Source: Blautia sp. AF19-10LB (GTDB taxonomy: Bacteria > Bacillota > Clostridia > Lachnospirales > Lachnospiraceae). Taken from it: a stretch of 13,045 bases of DNA. The stretch spans positions 12,549-25,593 of the forward strand of contig NZ_QTWS01000041.1 of assembly GCF_003461245.1 (NCBI RefSeq). Direction: 5' to 3'. Position 1 is the first letter of the stretch. Each line of letters opens with the position of its first letter. The notes beneath the pieces were generated by a model, which ran no database searches, was not told the DNA's origin, and saw only the letters and a program-made list of their open reading frames with translations. This document shows positions 6,478-12,987 of this stretch, one piece after another. A program made the position numbers and the translations under genes.

Positions 6478-7608
6478 ATGTATAAAATTATGACACCGGG
6501 TCCGACGCAGGTTGCCGAAAACGTGCGTCTCGCCCGCAGCAGAGAATGTACAAACCCTGATCTCGATGAGAGCTTTGTAGAATTTTACAAAGAAACCTGT
6601 GAAGAGATCAGCCGCCTTCTCCACACCGACAACGAAACTCTTATCCTCGGCGGAGAGGGAATCCTCGGTCTGGAGGCTGCCTGTGCTTCCATGACGGAAC
6701 CTGGCGACCGTGTCCTCGTACTGGATAACGGTATCTATGGCAGGGGATTTGCTGATTTCGTTTCCATGTACGGCGGATGTCCGGAACTCTATTCCAGAGA
6801 TTACCGCGAAACTCTCGATGTGCAGGAACTTGAAGCTTTCCTCAAAGAACATCACGATTACAAATATGCAACCGTTGTCCACGGCGACACACCAAGTGGT
6901 ATGCTGAATGATGTTTCCGCAATCTGTCCGCTTCTCAAGAAATATGGCATCATGACTGTTGTCGATTCCGTATCTGCATCCTTCGGTGAGCCGATGCGCA
7001 TCTCCGACTGGCAGATTGACATCATGTGCGGCGGTTCCCAGAAGGTCGTCTCCGCACCTCCAGGACTTACTTTCGTAGTCATCAGTGACGATGCAAAGAA
7101 AGCCATGACAGAGCGCAAGACACCGATTGCGTCTTTCTATGCAAACCTGACCACTTTTGCACATTATTATGAAGAAAAGTGGTTCCCGTACACCATGCCG
7201 ATCAGTGATATCTACGGACTTCGCGCAGCGATCGACAATATCGCCGCTGACCCGGATATCCTCGCACGACACGAAAAGATCGCCGAGGCTTCCCGCAAGG
7301 CGATCACCGGAGCTGGACTTTCCCTTTATCTTAAGAGTGGATTTTCCAGTACAGTGACTGTATTTGAAGTACCGGAAGGAACTACTGCAGCCGCCATTCT
7401 CGATGGTGTCAAAAAAGATTACAATATCATGCTTGCAGGTTCTTTTGATGTACTTGCAGGCAAAGTCATCCGCATTGGACATATGGGAAATAATGCTGAT
7501 TTTTACAATGTTCGTGAGGTTTTTGCCGCATTGGACGGAACTCTTGCCAAACTCGGTGTTCCGCTTAAAGCAAGCATGGAGGAAATTTTCTGCGACAGCA
7601 TGAAATAA
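6478..7608 (+). CDS. PLP-dependent class V aminotransferase, alanine-glyoxylate / pyridoxamine-pyruvate type
   Basis: A 376-residue fold-type I aminotransferase, cytosolic. It begins directly with the MTPGPTQV motif of the family. Active-site features are VVDSVSASFG with Asp163 (pyridine N partner) and GGSQKVVSAPPGL with the Schiff-base Lys189. IRIGHMG near the C-terminus has Arg332 as probable carboxylate binder. LGGEGILGLEAA (57-68) carries Glu60 where ordinary alanine-glyoxylate enzymes have a TGT-type segment, and HGDTPSG (135-141) is present. Both resemble pyridoxamine-pyruvate aminotransferase as I remember it. Against that, the second Arg of that enzyme seems to be Phe323 here. The gene sits between two ECF S components, so a role on the imported compound is likely. 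AAGGAC lies 8 nt before the start. Family sure, substrate open. Confidence 0.85.
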   Translation: MYKIMTPGPTQVAENVRLARSRECTNPDLDESFVEFYKETCEEISRLLHTDNETLILGGEGILGLEAACASMTEPGDRVLVLDNGIYGRGFADFVSMYGGCPELYSRDYRETLDVQELEAFLKEHHDYKYATVVHGDTPSGMLNDVSAICPLLKKYGIMTVVDSVSASFGEPMRISDWQIDIMCGGSQKVVSAPPGLTFVVISDDAKKAMTERKTPIASFYANLTTFAHYYEEKWFPYTMPISDIYGLRAAIDNIAADPDILARHEKIAEASRKAITGAGLSLYLKSGFSSTVTVFEVPEGTTAAAILDGVKKDYNIMLAGSFDVLAGKVIRIGHMGNNADFYNVREVFAALDGTLAKLGVPLKASMEEIFCDSMK

Positions 7609-7710
7609 AGAGCATCCGAAACACGGATATTGATAGAAACAATATGAAATTAGAAATTCTGTTTTACAAAATGTTCTGTAAAGAACTGAAAGAAAAGAGG
7701 CACTTTTACT

Positions 7711-8235
7711 ATGAATAACAACCTGAAAAAATTAATCCTCGCTGCTTTATTTGCAGCACTTTCCTGTGTGGCAACCATGTCCATCCGTATCCCAACTCCG
7801 GGAACAGGCGGATACATCCATCCGGGTGATGCCATCGTCATCCTTTCCGGTGTGATCCTTGGACCTGTATGGGGATTTTTTGCAGGCGGCATTGGTTCTG
7901 CACTTTCTGACCTGATCGGCGGATATTTCGTTTATGTACCGATCACTTTCGTGATCAAAGGACTGGTTGCACTGGTTGCCGGACATCTGTATCAGAAAAT
8001 CGGCAAAACTCAGAAGAGCCGTTACGTTGCAGTCGTTCTCGGCGGTGTTGCAGACATCATCCTTGTTGCAGGTGGATATTTCGTATGTGAATACTTCATC
8101 TACGGTGCAGGTGCTGCTGCCAGCATCCCGGCAAACATCATCCAGGGTATCGGCGGACTTGTTATTTCCTGCATCCTCTATCCGATCCTGATCTCCATCC
8201 CGAATGTACGTCAGATGACTGTTGCGACACGGTAA
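7711..8235 (+). CDS. ECF transporter S component 2
   Basis: A 174-residue membrane protein with about six hydrophobic segments starting at residue 6 (LILAALFAALSCVATMSIRI). GGYIHPGDAIVILSGVILG, GFFAGGIGSALSDLIGGY and PITFVIKGLVALVAG match S component 1 in order and spacing. Such PGTGGYIHPGD forms are common in the HMP/ThiT-like and uncharacterised branches of ECF S components. The gene follows the aminotransferase by 102 bp, in which a weak ATCCG/CGGAT hairpin (7614-7628) but no terminator is visible, so read-through is likely. AGAGG lies 11 nt upstream of the ATG, a long spacing. The operon ends at the terminator at 8448-8505. Two related S components around one enzyme suggests substrate and product, or two vitamers, handled together. 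Confidence 0.85.
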   Translation: MNNNLKKLILAALFAALSCVATMSIRIPTPGTGGYIHPGDAIVILSGVILGPVWGFFAGGIGSALSDLIGGYFVYVPITFVIKGLVALVAGHLYQKIGKTQKSRYVAVVLGGVADIILVAGGYFVCEYFIYGAGAAASIPANIIQGIGGLVISCILYPILISIPNVRQMTVATR

Positions 8236-8249
8236 AAATGCAAATTTCG

Positions 8250-8414
8250 GCATCGAAAAAGCATTATTTGTATGAATCGATGCTGACAATCCAATTAAAT
8301 GGCTGTATTGTGCATCGGGAAATCGAGGTTAACGTATAATCGATGCCAGTCATTTAATATAGCATATGCAACAGGCATCGAGGAACAGATTTCTCATCTG
8401 TCTCGATGCCTGTT
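8250..8414 (+). repeat. Three tandem GCATCG/CGATGC dyads, 62-63 bp period
   Basis: GCATCG starts at 8250, 8312 and 8375; its complement CGATGC starts at 8278, 8341 and 8404. Units are 62 and 63 bp apart and arms 28, 29 and 29 bp apart. The third is the strongest: AACAGGCATCGAG/CTCGATGCCTGTT (8370-8382 with 8402-8414) is a perfect 13-bp stem, and ACAGAT/ATCTGT inside adds 6 bp. They fill the intergenic space between the convergent S component 2 and C39-like genes. No T-run follows, so they are not ordinary terminators. Confidence 0.75.
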
Positions 8415-8447
8415 AACAATTAACTTAAACTTTATCTACTATTTTGT

Positions 8448-8505
8448 GGATTTTAGTTCCATGCTTTGATGCCCTTGGCATCTTCATGGAATTGAAATCC
8501 TTTTT
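8448..8505 (+). terminator. Intrinsic terminator of the ECF cassette
   Basis: A three-stage hairpin: GGATTT/AAATCC (8448-8453, 8495-8500), TTCCATG/CATGGAA (8457-8463, 8485-8491) and GATGCC/GGCATC (8468-8473, 8477-8482) with a 3-nt loop. On the plus strand TTTTTATATT follows at once. It ends 10 bp before the stop of the convergent gene. Confidence 0.8.
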
Positions 8506-8514
8506 ATATTGCGA

Positions 8515-9135
8515 TCAGATAAAGTACTCGATGACTTCCTCCGGTACGGTTCTGGTCTTTTCGTTATAGATGAGGACTGCTTCCCGCTCTTCCAATGGAC
8601 CGAGGGAATAGATTTCTTTATTTTCCTGGTTAAAGTATTTGAATGGAACAATACGGTTGTAAGCTCTTGGATGATCTTTGTCGATCAGGATGTCTTTCTG
8701 CTCATAGGATTCATCCCAGTAATACGGATCAAAAAGAAGGATATTTCCATTCTCCACTCCGGTCATCAGGACATAGTGCTCTTCGTCCAGATACAGACGG
8801 ACAACTGCCACGCCGCCGTGGTTCAGTGCATGATTGATGCGGCTCTCCTCACTTATGTACACGCTTCGTCCAGACAGGTATTCACTGCTCACGGACATGA
8901 TTCCAAGCTCTCCGTACTCATTTAGCCAGTTGCTCAGGAACATCATCGCGGCTCTGGATGTTCCCCTTTTCCCCGGGATACCTTCCTTGCTGTGGCAGTC
9001 CAGGCAGTAGAGCATGGTATTTCGGATCGCCTCCGGCGGGATTTCCTCCCGTTCAAATAAATAAGCGATCGCATTCATCATGGATGTCGGCCCGCAATCG
9101 TATTCAGATAACTGGTAATGTAATGGATTTTTCAT
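8515..9135 (-). CDS. C39-like papain-fold cysteine peptidase, stand-alone
   Basis: A 206-residue protein with no signal peptide and no ABC transporter fusion. The N-terminus has the C39-type site HYQLSEYDCGPTS (oxyanion Gln8, nucleophile Cys14). HYVLMTGVENGNILLFDPYYWDE supplies His120 and Asp136, completing the triad with normal spacing for peptidase C39 domains. Such domains cleave double-glycine leader peptides when fused to exporters; single-domain forms of about 200 residues are common in clostridia and have no fixed role. No bacteriocin precursor is adjacent; the nearest leader-like protein is the Nif11-like one at 10569-10850, separated by other genes. AGAGGG lies 8 nt upstream of the start. 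It converges on the ECF cassette. Fold and triad are well supported, function unknown. Confidence 0.8.
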   Translation of the reverse strand: MKNPLHYQLSEYDCGPTSMMNAIAYLFEREEIPPEAIRNTMLYCLDCHSKEGIPGKRGTSRAAMMFLSNWLNEYGELGIMSVSSEYLSGRSVYISEESRINHALNHGGVAVVRLYLDEEHYVLMTGVENGNILLFDPYYWDESYEQKDILIDKDHPRAYNRIVPFKYFNQENKEIYSLGPLEEREAVLIYNEKTRTVPEEVIEYFI

Positions 9136-9175
9136 AATAAAATCCCTCTCTTCGGTAAAGTTTCAATGCAACCAG

Positions 9176-9202
9176 TTTATACCAAACCGCTGCTTTTGTA
9201 AA
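9176..9202 (-). promoter_or_regulatory. Possible promoter for the C39-like gene
   Basis: On the minus strand, TTTACA (9197-9202), then a short 15-bp spacer and TATAAA (9176-9181) preceded by TGG, an extended -10. It lies about 40 bp before the ATG at 9135 and just past repeat copy B. The short spacer makes this tentative. Confidence 0.4.
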
Positions 9203-9222
9203 CCGATGAGAGTGATGATTGT

Positions 9223-9307
9223 GTTGCTGTTCACTTTATTCACAGCAACTTGGTCAAAATGCATTCCAAATCACCTTCGGTGATAGCATTTTGCCCCGTA
9301 TATCCCG
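9223..9307 (-). repeat. 85-bp structured interspersed repeat, copy B
   Basis: Ungapped partner of 4294-4378 (73 of 85 identical). Stem 1 is GTTGCTGT/ACAGCAAC (9223-9249, perfect). Stem 2 is AAAATGC/GCATTTT (plus strand), and it encloses TCACC-TTC-GGTGA. In this copy the minus-strand frame is joined to the kinase fragment and supplies its last residues, TGQNAITEGDLECILTKLL, with the stop inside stem 1. Confidence 0.85.
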
Positions 9308-9617
9308 CGACCATGATCTTCTGCATGACGTATTTCTTAACTTCTTCATCGATTGCAATGGCAGACCAGCTCTGTCCGTCAATGCCGATTCCTGCGATAT
9401 CATCCGGTGAAACACCGCTGGAACTGATCACTGTCCAGATAGCCTTGCACACAGCCTCCCACCATTCATCCGGATTCTGTTCTGCCCAGCCCGGGTGTGG
9501 GTAGTACACCGGATAACCTTCTGAAACTGCCGCTTCTACTTTGCCGTCTTTTCCAAATAACGCAACTTTACATGCACTTGTTCCTATATCAATCCCCAAT
9601 AAATACTGTTTCGTCAT
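9240..9617 (-). pseudogene. Truncated FGGY-family sugar kinase (xylulokinase-like), 3' end replaced by repeat B
   Basis: The first 101 or so residues are a normal FGGY kinase N-terminus: YLLGIDIGTSACKVALFG (phosphate-binding loop), HPGWAEQNPDEWWEAV, and GIGIDGQSWSAIAID, as in xylulokinase, which phosphorylates D-xylulose. The intact enzyme is near 490-500 residues; here homology stops after AIAID, and the remaining 24 residues come from another source that runs into repeat copy B. The C-terminal ATP-binding domain is missing, so kinase activity is not expected. A good ribosome site (AAGGAG, 9 nt) remains, so the peptide may still be made. It lies 45 bp downstream of the truncated regulator. 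Confidence 0.82.
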
Positions 9618-9662
9618 GAGCTTTTTCTCCTTCTCTGGTCATAGATCCTTTTTTCTGTTTCT

Positions 9663-9971
9663 TTACGGAATATACGTTAAAAACTGGATCTTGCGGAAAG
9701 ATGAATCACTCAGGAAACATTCGTGTGCGTGCTCCTGTTCATAGAGGATCTTGCCAGGAAGGGCATTGCGTTCTTCATCGGCGGCAATCTGCTTCTGTAC
9801 CACATCTTCTCTGGCGGCATCAGGGTTATAATTGACCAGACTCAGGAGAAAAACGCGCCGGTCGCTCTCGGTCCGCTGGGAGATCTGGAATTCCTCTGCC
9901 AGCTCTGTGAGGCTTATTTCCTGTTCTGTTTTGCTCAATTTCCGGATCATGGAAACAATTCTTTTGTTCAT
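9663..9971 (-). pseudogene. Truncated HTH transcription regulator (DeoR/BglG-type N-terminus)
   Basis: A 102-residue frame. Residues 1-35 (MNKRIVSMIRKLSKTEQEI, then SLTELAEEFQISQRT) are a typical HTH_11 winged-helix start of sugar-operon regulators, where RTVRxDI would follow. After RT the sequence changes to ESDRRVFLLSLVNYNPDA and a charged tail (REDVVQKQIAADEERN) that I do not recognise. The recognition helix is intact but the wing and all sensor or PTS domains are gone. It probably resulted from an internal deletion or a rearrangement joining two genes. AGGAAG lies 8 nt before the start. Together with the kinase fragment it looks like what remains of a pentose or polyol operon. It could be a small intact protein of unknown type, but that is less likely. 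Confidence 0.6.
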
Positions 9972-10025
9972 ACGATGTTCTTCCTGTGATTTTTTTATTT
10001 ACATGGTTTTCTTTCTATGGAGCAG

Positions 10026-10565
10026 TTATTTACAGTTTTCTATGTATGCCAGGATCTGCTCCGGATCGTCCATGAATGCACAAAGTTCCATATTGGAAGC
10101 ATCCATAAATTTCTCGTCTGCGGTATGCTGAAGAAGTGCCTTCATTCCATCGTAATAGCCATTGATATTGTAAAGGACGATCGGACGGTCCAGCCTGTGC
10201 AGACTTTTGAGTGTCAGGATCTCAAAAAACTCTTCATAAGTTCCGATCCCGCCTGGTGTTACGATCGTTGCGTCTGAACGTTCCTCAAGGAGTTTCTTGC
10301 GCTCGCGCATGGTTTCTGTAAAAATAAATTCGCTGCAGTTCTCATAGAGAACTCCCGGCTTGTCAAAGAAACGTGGAGCAATGCCGAGAATATAACCGTC
10401 TTCGGAATCAACGCCTCTGGCTGCTGCTCCCATCATTCCGGTCGCTCCGCCGCCAAACACAAGGCCATGCCCCCGCTTTGCCATCATTTTGCCAAGTTCT
10501 TCTGTTTTTTCATAATAGATCTGCTCCAGTTCTGCGCTGGAGGCTCCATAGATGCATATGTTCAT
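10026..10565 (-). CDS. LOG-family (TIGR00730) nucleotide phosphoribohydrolase
   Basis: A 179-residue Rossmann-fold cytosolic protein. Diagnostic parts are the start MNICIYGASS, GLVFGGGATGMMGAAARG (34-51), TMRERKK (85-91) and the signature PGGIGTYEEFFE (104-115), whose Glu111 and Glu112 region with Arg88 forms the active site of the LONELY GUY family. These enzymes release the base from cytokinin-type or ordinary nucleoside 5'-monophosphates; in bacteria the true substrate is often unknown. Length fits the family (about 180-190). The ATG is only 3 bp after the stop of the Nif11-like gene, with GGAG bridging the junction, so translation is coupled. Family assignment is firm. Confidence 0.9.
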   Translation of the reverse strand: MNICIYGASSAELEQIYYEKTEELGKMMAKRGHGLVFGGGATGMMGAAARGVDSEDGYILGIAPRFFDKPGVLYENCSEFIFTETMRERKKLLEERSDATIVTPGGIGTYEEFFEILTLKSLHRLDRPIVLYNINGYYDGMKALLQHTADEKFMDASNMELCAFMDDPEQILAYIENCK

Positions 10566-10568
10566 AAT

Positions 10569-10850
10569 TTACTCCAATCCCGCGAAAAATAACTCGTAAA
10601 AATCATCTTCACCTTCCAGCATCGGAGAATTTTCCCCGCCGCCATTGGTGCTTCTGCGCATGGTGGCATAAAATTCTTCTCCGGCGGTGATGAGGTCCAT
10701 GTCATAGATCTCGTAGCCCAGTTCACGGCATTTCTGGCAGAATGCGCTGAGCGGCTGTGCATCCTTACGTGTTTCCAGAAGCTCTGCCCGAAGGTTTTCG
10801 TCGCGGCGGGCTTTGCTTTTTAGTTCGTCTAGCATTTCTGTAATTTCCAT
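10569..10850 (-). CDS. Small Nif11-like protein
   Basis: A 93-residue protein. I chose the ATG at 10850 rather than an upstream one at 10925, because a perfect AGGAGG lies 7 nt before it and the longer form would begin with an unrelated MSAFCICIAYKG segment. Residues 1-64 (ITEMLDELKSKARRDENLR, later CRELGYEIYDMDLITAGEEF) have the helix-helix pattern of Nif11 domains, which serve as leader regions of RiPP precursors or as stand-alone small proteins. A GGG lies at 70-72, followed by the acidic, aromatic tail PMLEGEDDFYELFFAGLE. There are no core-like Cys/Ser/Thr runs and no modification enzyme nearby, so a RiPP role is doubtful. Coupled to the LOG gene (3-bp gap). Nif11 resemblance is moderate. 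Confidence 0.65.
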   Translation of the reverse strand: MEITEMLDELKSKARRDENLRAELLETRKDAQPLSAFCQKCRELGYEIYDMDLITAGEEFYATMRRSTNGGGENSPMLEGEDDFYELFFAGLE

Positions 10851-10904
10851 GATGTTTCCTCCTTTGATCAATGGATGTGCCACAGCACTTCCTTTATATG
10901 CAAT

Positions 10905-10946
10905 ACAAATGCAAAATGCAGACATACACCAGCGTATATGTCTGCA
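10905..10946 (-). terminator. Intrinsic terminator of the DUF2284/ASKHA operon
   Basis: TGCAGACATA/TATGTCTGCA (10917-10926 with 10937-10946), a 10-bp perfect stem, followed on the minus strand by TTTTGCATTTGT. It lies 70 bp past the stop at 11017 and ahead of the Nif11-like gene, separating the two transcription units. Confidence 0.7.
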
Positions 10947-11016
10947 CTACTTTTCTGATTCTGTGGTGTTGTCTGAATATAAGATACCACATCTTCCTTA
11001 TGTAATTCAATAACTT

Positions 11017-11562
11017 TCAGAACAACACACATCCCGTATAAGTAATCGTTCTTGTTCCATAGTAATATTTCAGATCATTATCCCGGCATACCTGCGTCAC
11101 AAACAATCCGTAAGCTTCCATGGAAGAAATCGTTTTTTCCGGGAAACGACAAGGTTCCGGATATGCACATTTGGGGCAGATCCTGCAGCCTCCTGCTCCC
11201 AGCATCAGCATGTCAGGAAATACTTTCATCATCTGCTCCCGCAGAACTTTCAGATATTCTGTATGTAGCTGCTCTGTCTCTCTGTATATTCTGGTATCAA
11301 TATCCCGCCGCAGCACACCTGTCGTCTGCACCAGAATACCTCTTTTATAAGCACGCATCCTGCTTTCGCATTCATCCAAAGTTCCACAGGCAGGCGGACA
11401 GGTCCAGTTGTGATTGTACGCATGACACTTATCTTCTGCACATGTCTCACGCACCAATGGCATTACCTTCAAAGTCTCCGGATTCAATACACCAGCTTCT
11501 GAAAATCCGATTTCTTTTGCTGTCCTTATCCATTTTTCTGTAATTTCGTCATCTGTCATCAT
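11017..11562 (-). CDS. DUF2284 cysteine-rich metal-binding protein
   Basis: A 181-residue soluble protein with 11 cysteines. They include C41, C46, CPPACG (55-60) with C65 in TLDEC, and the cluster GAGGCRICPKCAYPEPCRFPEK (Cys126, 129, 132, 138), which resembles a ferredoxin-like Fe-S site. This is the DUF2284 pattern. Members occur beside corrinoid methyltransferases and their reductive activators and are thought to bind Fe-S or corrinoid; the reaction is not established. The start ATG (two in tandem, 11562 and 11559) is preceded by GGAGGTG, which overlaps the stop of the ASKHA gene (6 bp gap), so the two are co-translated. This linkage supports a role in corrinoid-protein activation. Confidence 0.85.
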   Translation of the reverse strand: MMTDDEITEKWIRTAKEIGFSEAGVLNPETLKVMPLVRETCAEDKCHAYNHNWTCPPACGTLDECESRMRAYKRGILVQTTGVLRRDIDTRIYRETEQLHTEYLKVLREQMMKVFPDMLMLGAGGCRICPKCAYPEPCRFPEKTISSMEAYGLFVTQVCRDNDLKYYYGTRTITYTGCVLF

Positions 11563-11568
11563 CTGTTC

Positions 11569-12987
11569 TCACACCTCCGAAAATGCCATCTGCTTCGCAA
11601 AAGTTCTCTGGAATTGTGGCCGACTTGCCAGATCCAGCGGTTCAATTTTTTGCACCAGTTCGCCGGTCAGTGCAAACAACTTCTGATCCATGGTAATCTG
11701 ACGGCATCCCATTCCGGCAGCATTACCACCAGCGATCACTTTAGAAAGCAGCGGCTCTGGTATCAGGCCGATTCTTGCTGCACTTTTTGCATTCATATAG
11801 GTGCCAAATGCGCCACACAGGATCACCCGGTCAACCTGCTCGTAAGTAATCTCAAGTTCTTCCATCATCAGTTCAATCCCCGCTGCAATGGCTCCTTTCG
11901 CCATCTGCACTTCCCTGATATCCTCTTGTGTCAGAGAAATCTGGTCTGTAACTGCATAGATCCGATTCTTCTCATCCCCATAATATGCTTTTTGAATCCT
12001 TCCCCTGCGGTTAAGGATTCCAAGATCCAGCATCACAGCAATCGCGTCGATCAGACCTGAACCACAAAGTCCCTGAACTTCCACATCCGGTACAGAAGAT
12101 CCTTTTTTCAAAGTTTCTCTCCAGCCTATCACGGAACTGCATACCGTATCATCTTCCATCCAGATATGATCAACTGCGCCGGGACCGCCTCTCATACCAC
12201 AACTGATTCGTCCTCCCTCGAGAGCAGGACCTGCTGCGGTAGAACAGGCTACCATTCGATCTTTATTTCCCAGAACCATTTCTCCGTTGGTTCCAATATC
12301 GATCATCAGTGTGATCTTATCCTCTTTATACATTCCCGTGGACAATACACAGCCCATGGTATCTGCGCCGATAAAGCCCGCTATATCCGGAATCGTCAGT
12401 AACACCCCGCCTGTCATATCCATAAAATAGTCAGAAAGCTTTTCTCTGACCGAATTTTTGATTGCCGGTGCAAACGGAGGATGTGTCAGATTTTCCGGAT
12501 CGATCTTCAGAAAGATCTGCTGCATGGCCGGATTGCCGACAATCGCCATCGTTCCGATTTTCTCCGGTGCTTTCTTGTATTTTCCACAGAGAGTATGAAC
12601 AAGATCTTCAATTCCTCGTCGGATCTTCTGGCACTGTACATCCAGCTCTCCATTTTCTGCCGCCTGGATTCTGGATATTACATCAGCTCCATAAGGATAC
12701 TGAGGATTCAGCATGCTCTCCGAACCAAGGATCCTGCCGCTTTTTCCATCCAGCAAATATGCTACAACTGTGGTTGTACCAATATCCACACTGATATGAC
12801 AGTCACCCTCTTTCACCGGAAATACTGCAAATCCTGACTCCATTCCATTTACAAGGATCCCAGTACTCTTTGGTGCTTCCGGCAGAATAACGGTCACATC
12901 CTCTTCCACCTGATACTGGCATGCCAGTACTTCCTGTTTTCCCACCCTGACTTTACATTTTCCACAAAGTCCATGACCGCCACATGG
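11569..12987 (-). CDS. ASKHA/ferredoxin corrinoid-activation protein (RACo-like), 3' exon
   Basis: The gene is incomplete at its 5' end: 472 codons from 12987, after the end of a group II intron. Residues 1-23 (PCGGHGLCGKCKV to LAC) hold all four cysteines of a plant-type [2Fe-2S] site (Cys2, 8, 11, 23). A linker follows, then the ASKHA ATPase part with SVDIGTTTVVAYLLD, a MIDIGTNGEMVLG phosphate motif, STAAGPALEGGRISCGMRGGPG, GLCGSGLID and the adenosine-type VILCGAFGTYMN. This is the DUF4445/RACo architecture. Such proteins use ATP to drive one-electron reduction of Co(II) corrinoid to Co(I) in methyltransferases. A GTG at 12945 could be called as start but is an internal Val, because the Fe-S motif continues upstream in frame. 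The missing 5' exon should encode about 30-40 residues. Confidence 0.87.
   Translation of the reverse strand, partial: PCGGHGLCGKCKVRVGKQEVLACQYQVEEDVTVILPEAPKSTGILVNGMESGFAVFPVKEGDCHISVDIGTTTVVAYLLDGKSGRILGSESMLNPQYPYGADVISRIQAAENGELDVQCQKIRRGIEDLVHTLCGKYKKAPEKIGTMAIVGNPAMQQIFLKIDPENLTHPPFAPAIKNSVREKLSDYFMDMTGGVLLTIPDIAGFIGADTMGCVLSTGMYKEDKITLMIDIGTNGEMVLGNKDRMVACSTAAGPALEGGRISCGMRGGPGAVDHIWMEDDTVCSSVIGWRETLKKGSSVPDVEVQGLCGSGLIDAIAVMLDLGILNRRGRIQKAYYGDEKNRIYAVTDQISLTQEDIREVQMAKGAIAAGIELMMEELEITYEQVDRVILCGAFGTYMNAKSAARIGLIPEPLLSKVIAGGNAAGMGCRQITMDQKLFALTGELVQKIEPLDLASRPQFQRTFAKQMAFSEV

Noticed and set aside
6442..7482. 346-codon open frame antisense to the aminotransferase.
   Set aside because: It is a mirror of a well-supported PLP enzyme gene, has no recognisable domain and no proper context.
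10851..10925. Upstream ATG for the Nif11-like gene, giving 118 residues.
   Set aside because: A perfect AGGAGG sits 7 nt before the internal ATG at 10850, and the added segment overlaps the terminator stem of the previous operon.
12943..12945. GTG as start codon of the ASKHA gene.
   Set aside because: Fourteen in-frame codons upstream encode three of the four [2Fe-2S] cysteines, so the GTG is an internal Val.
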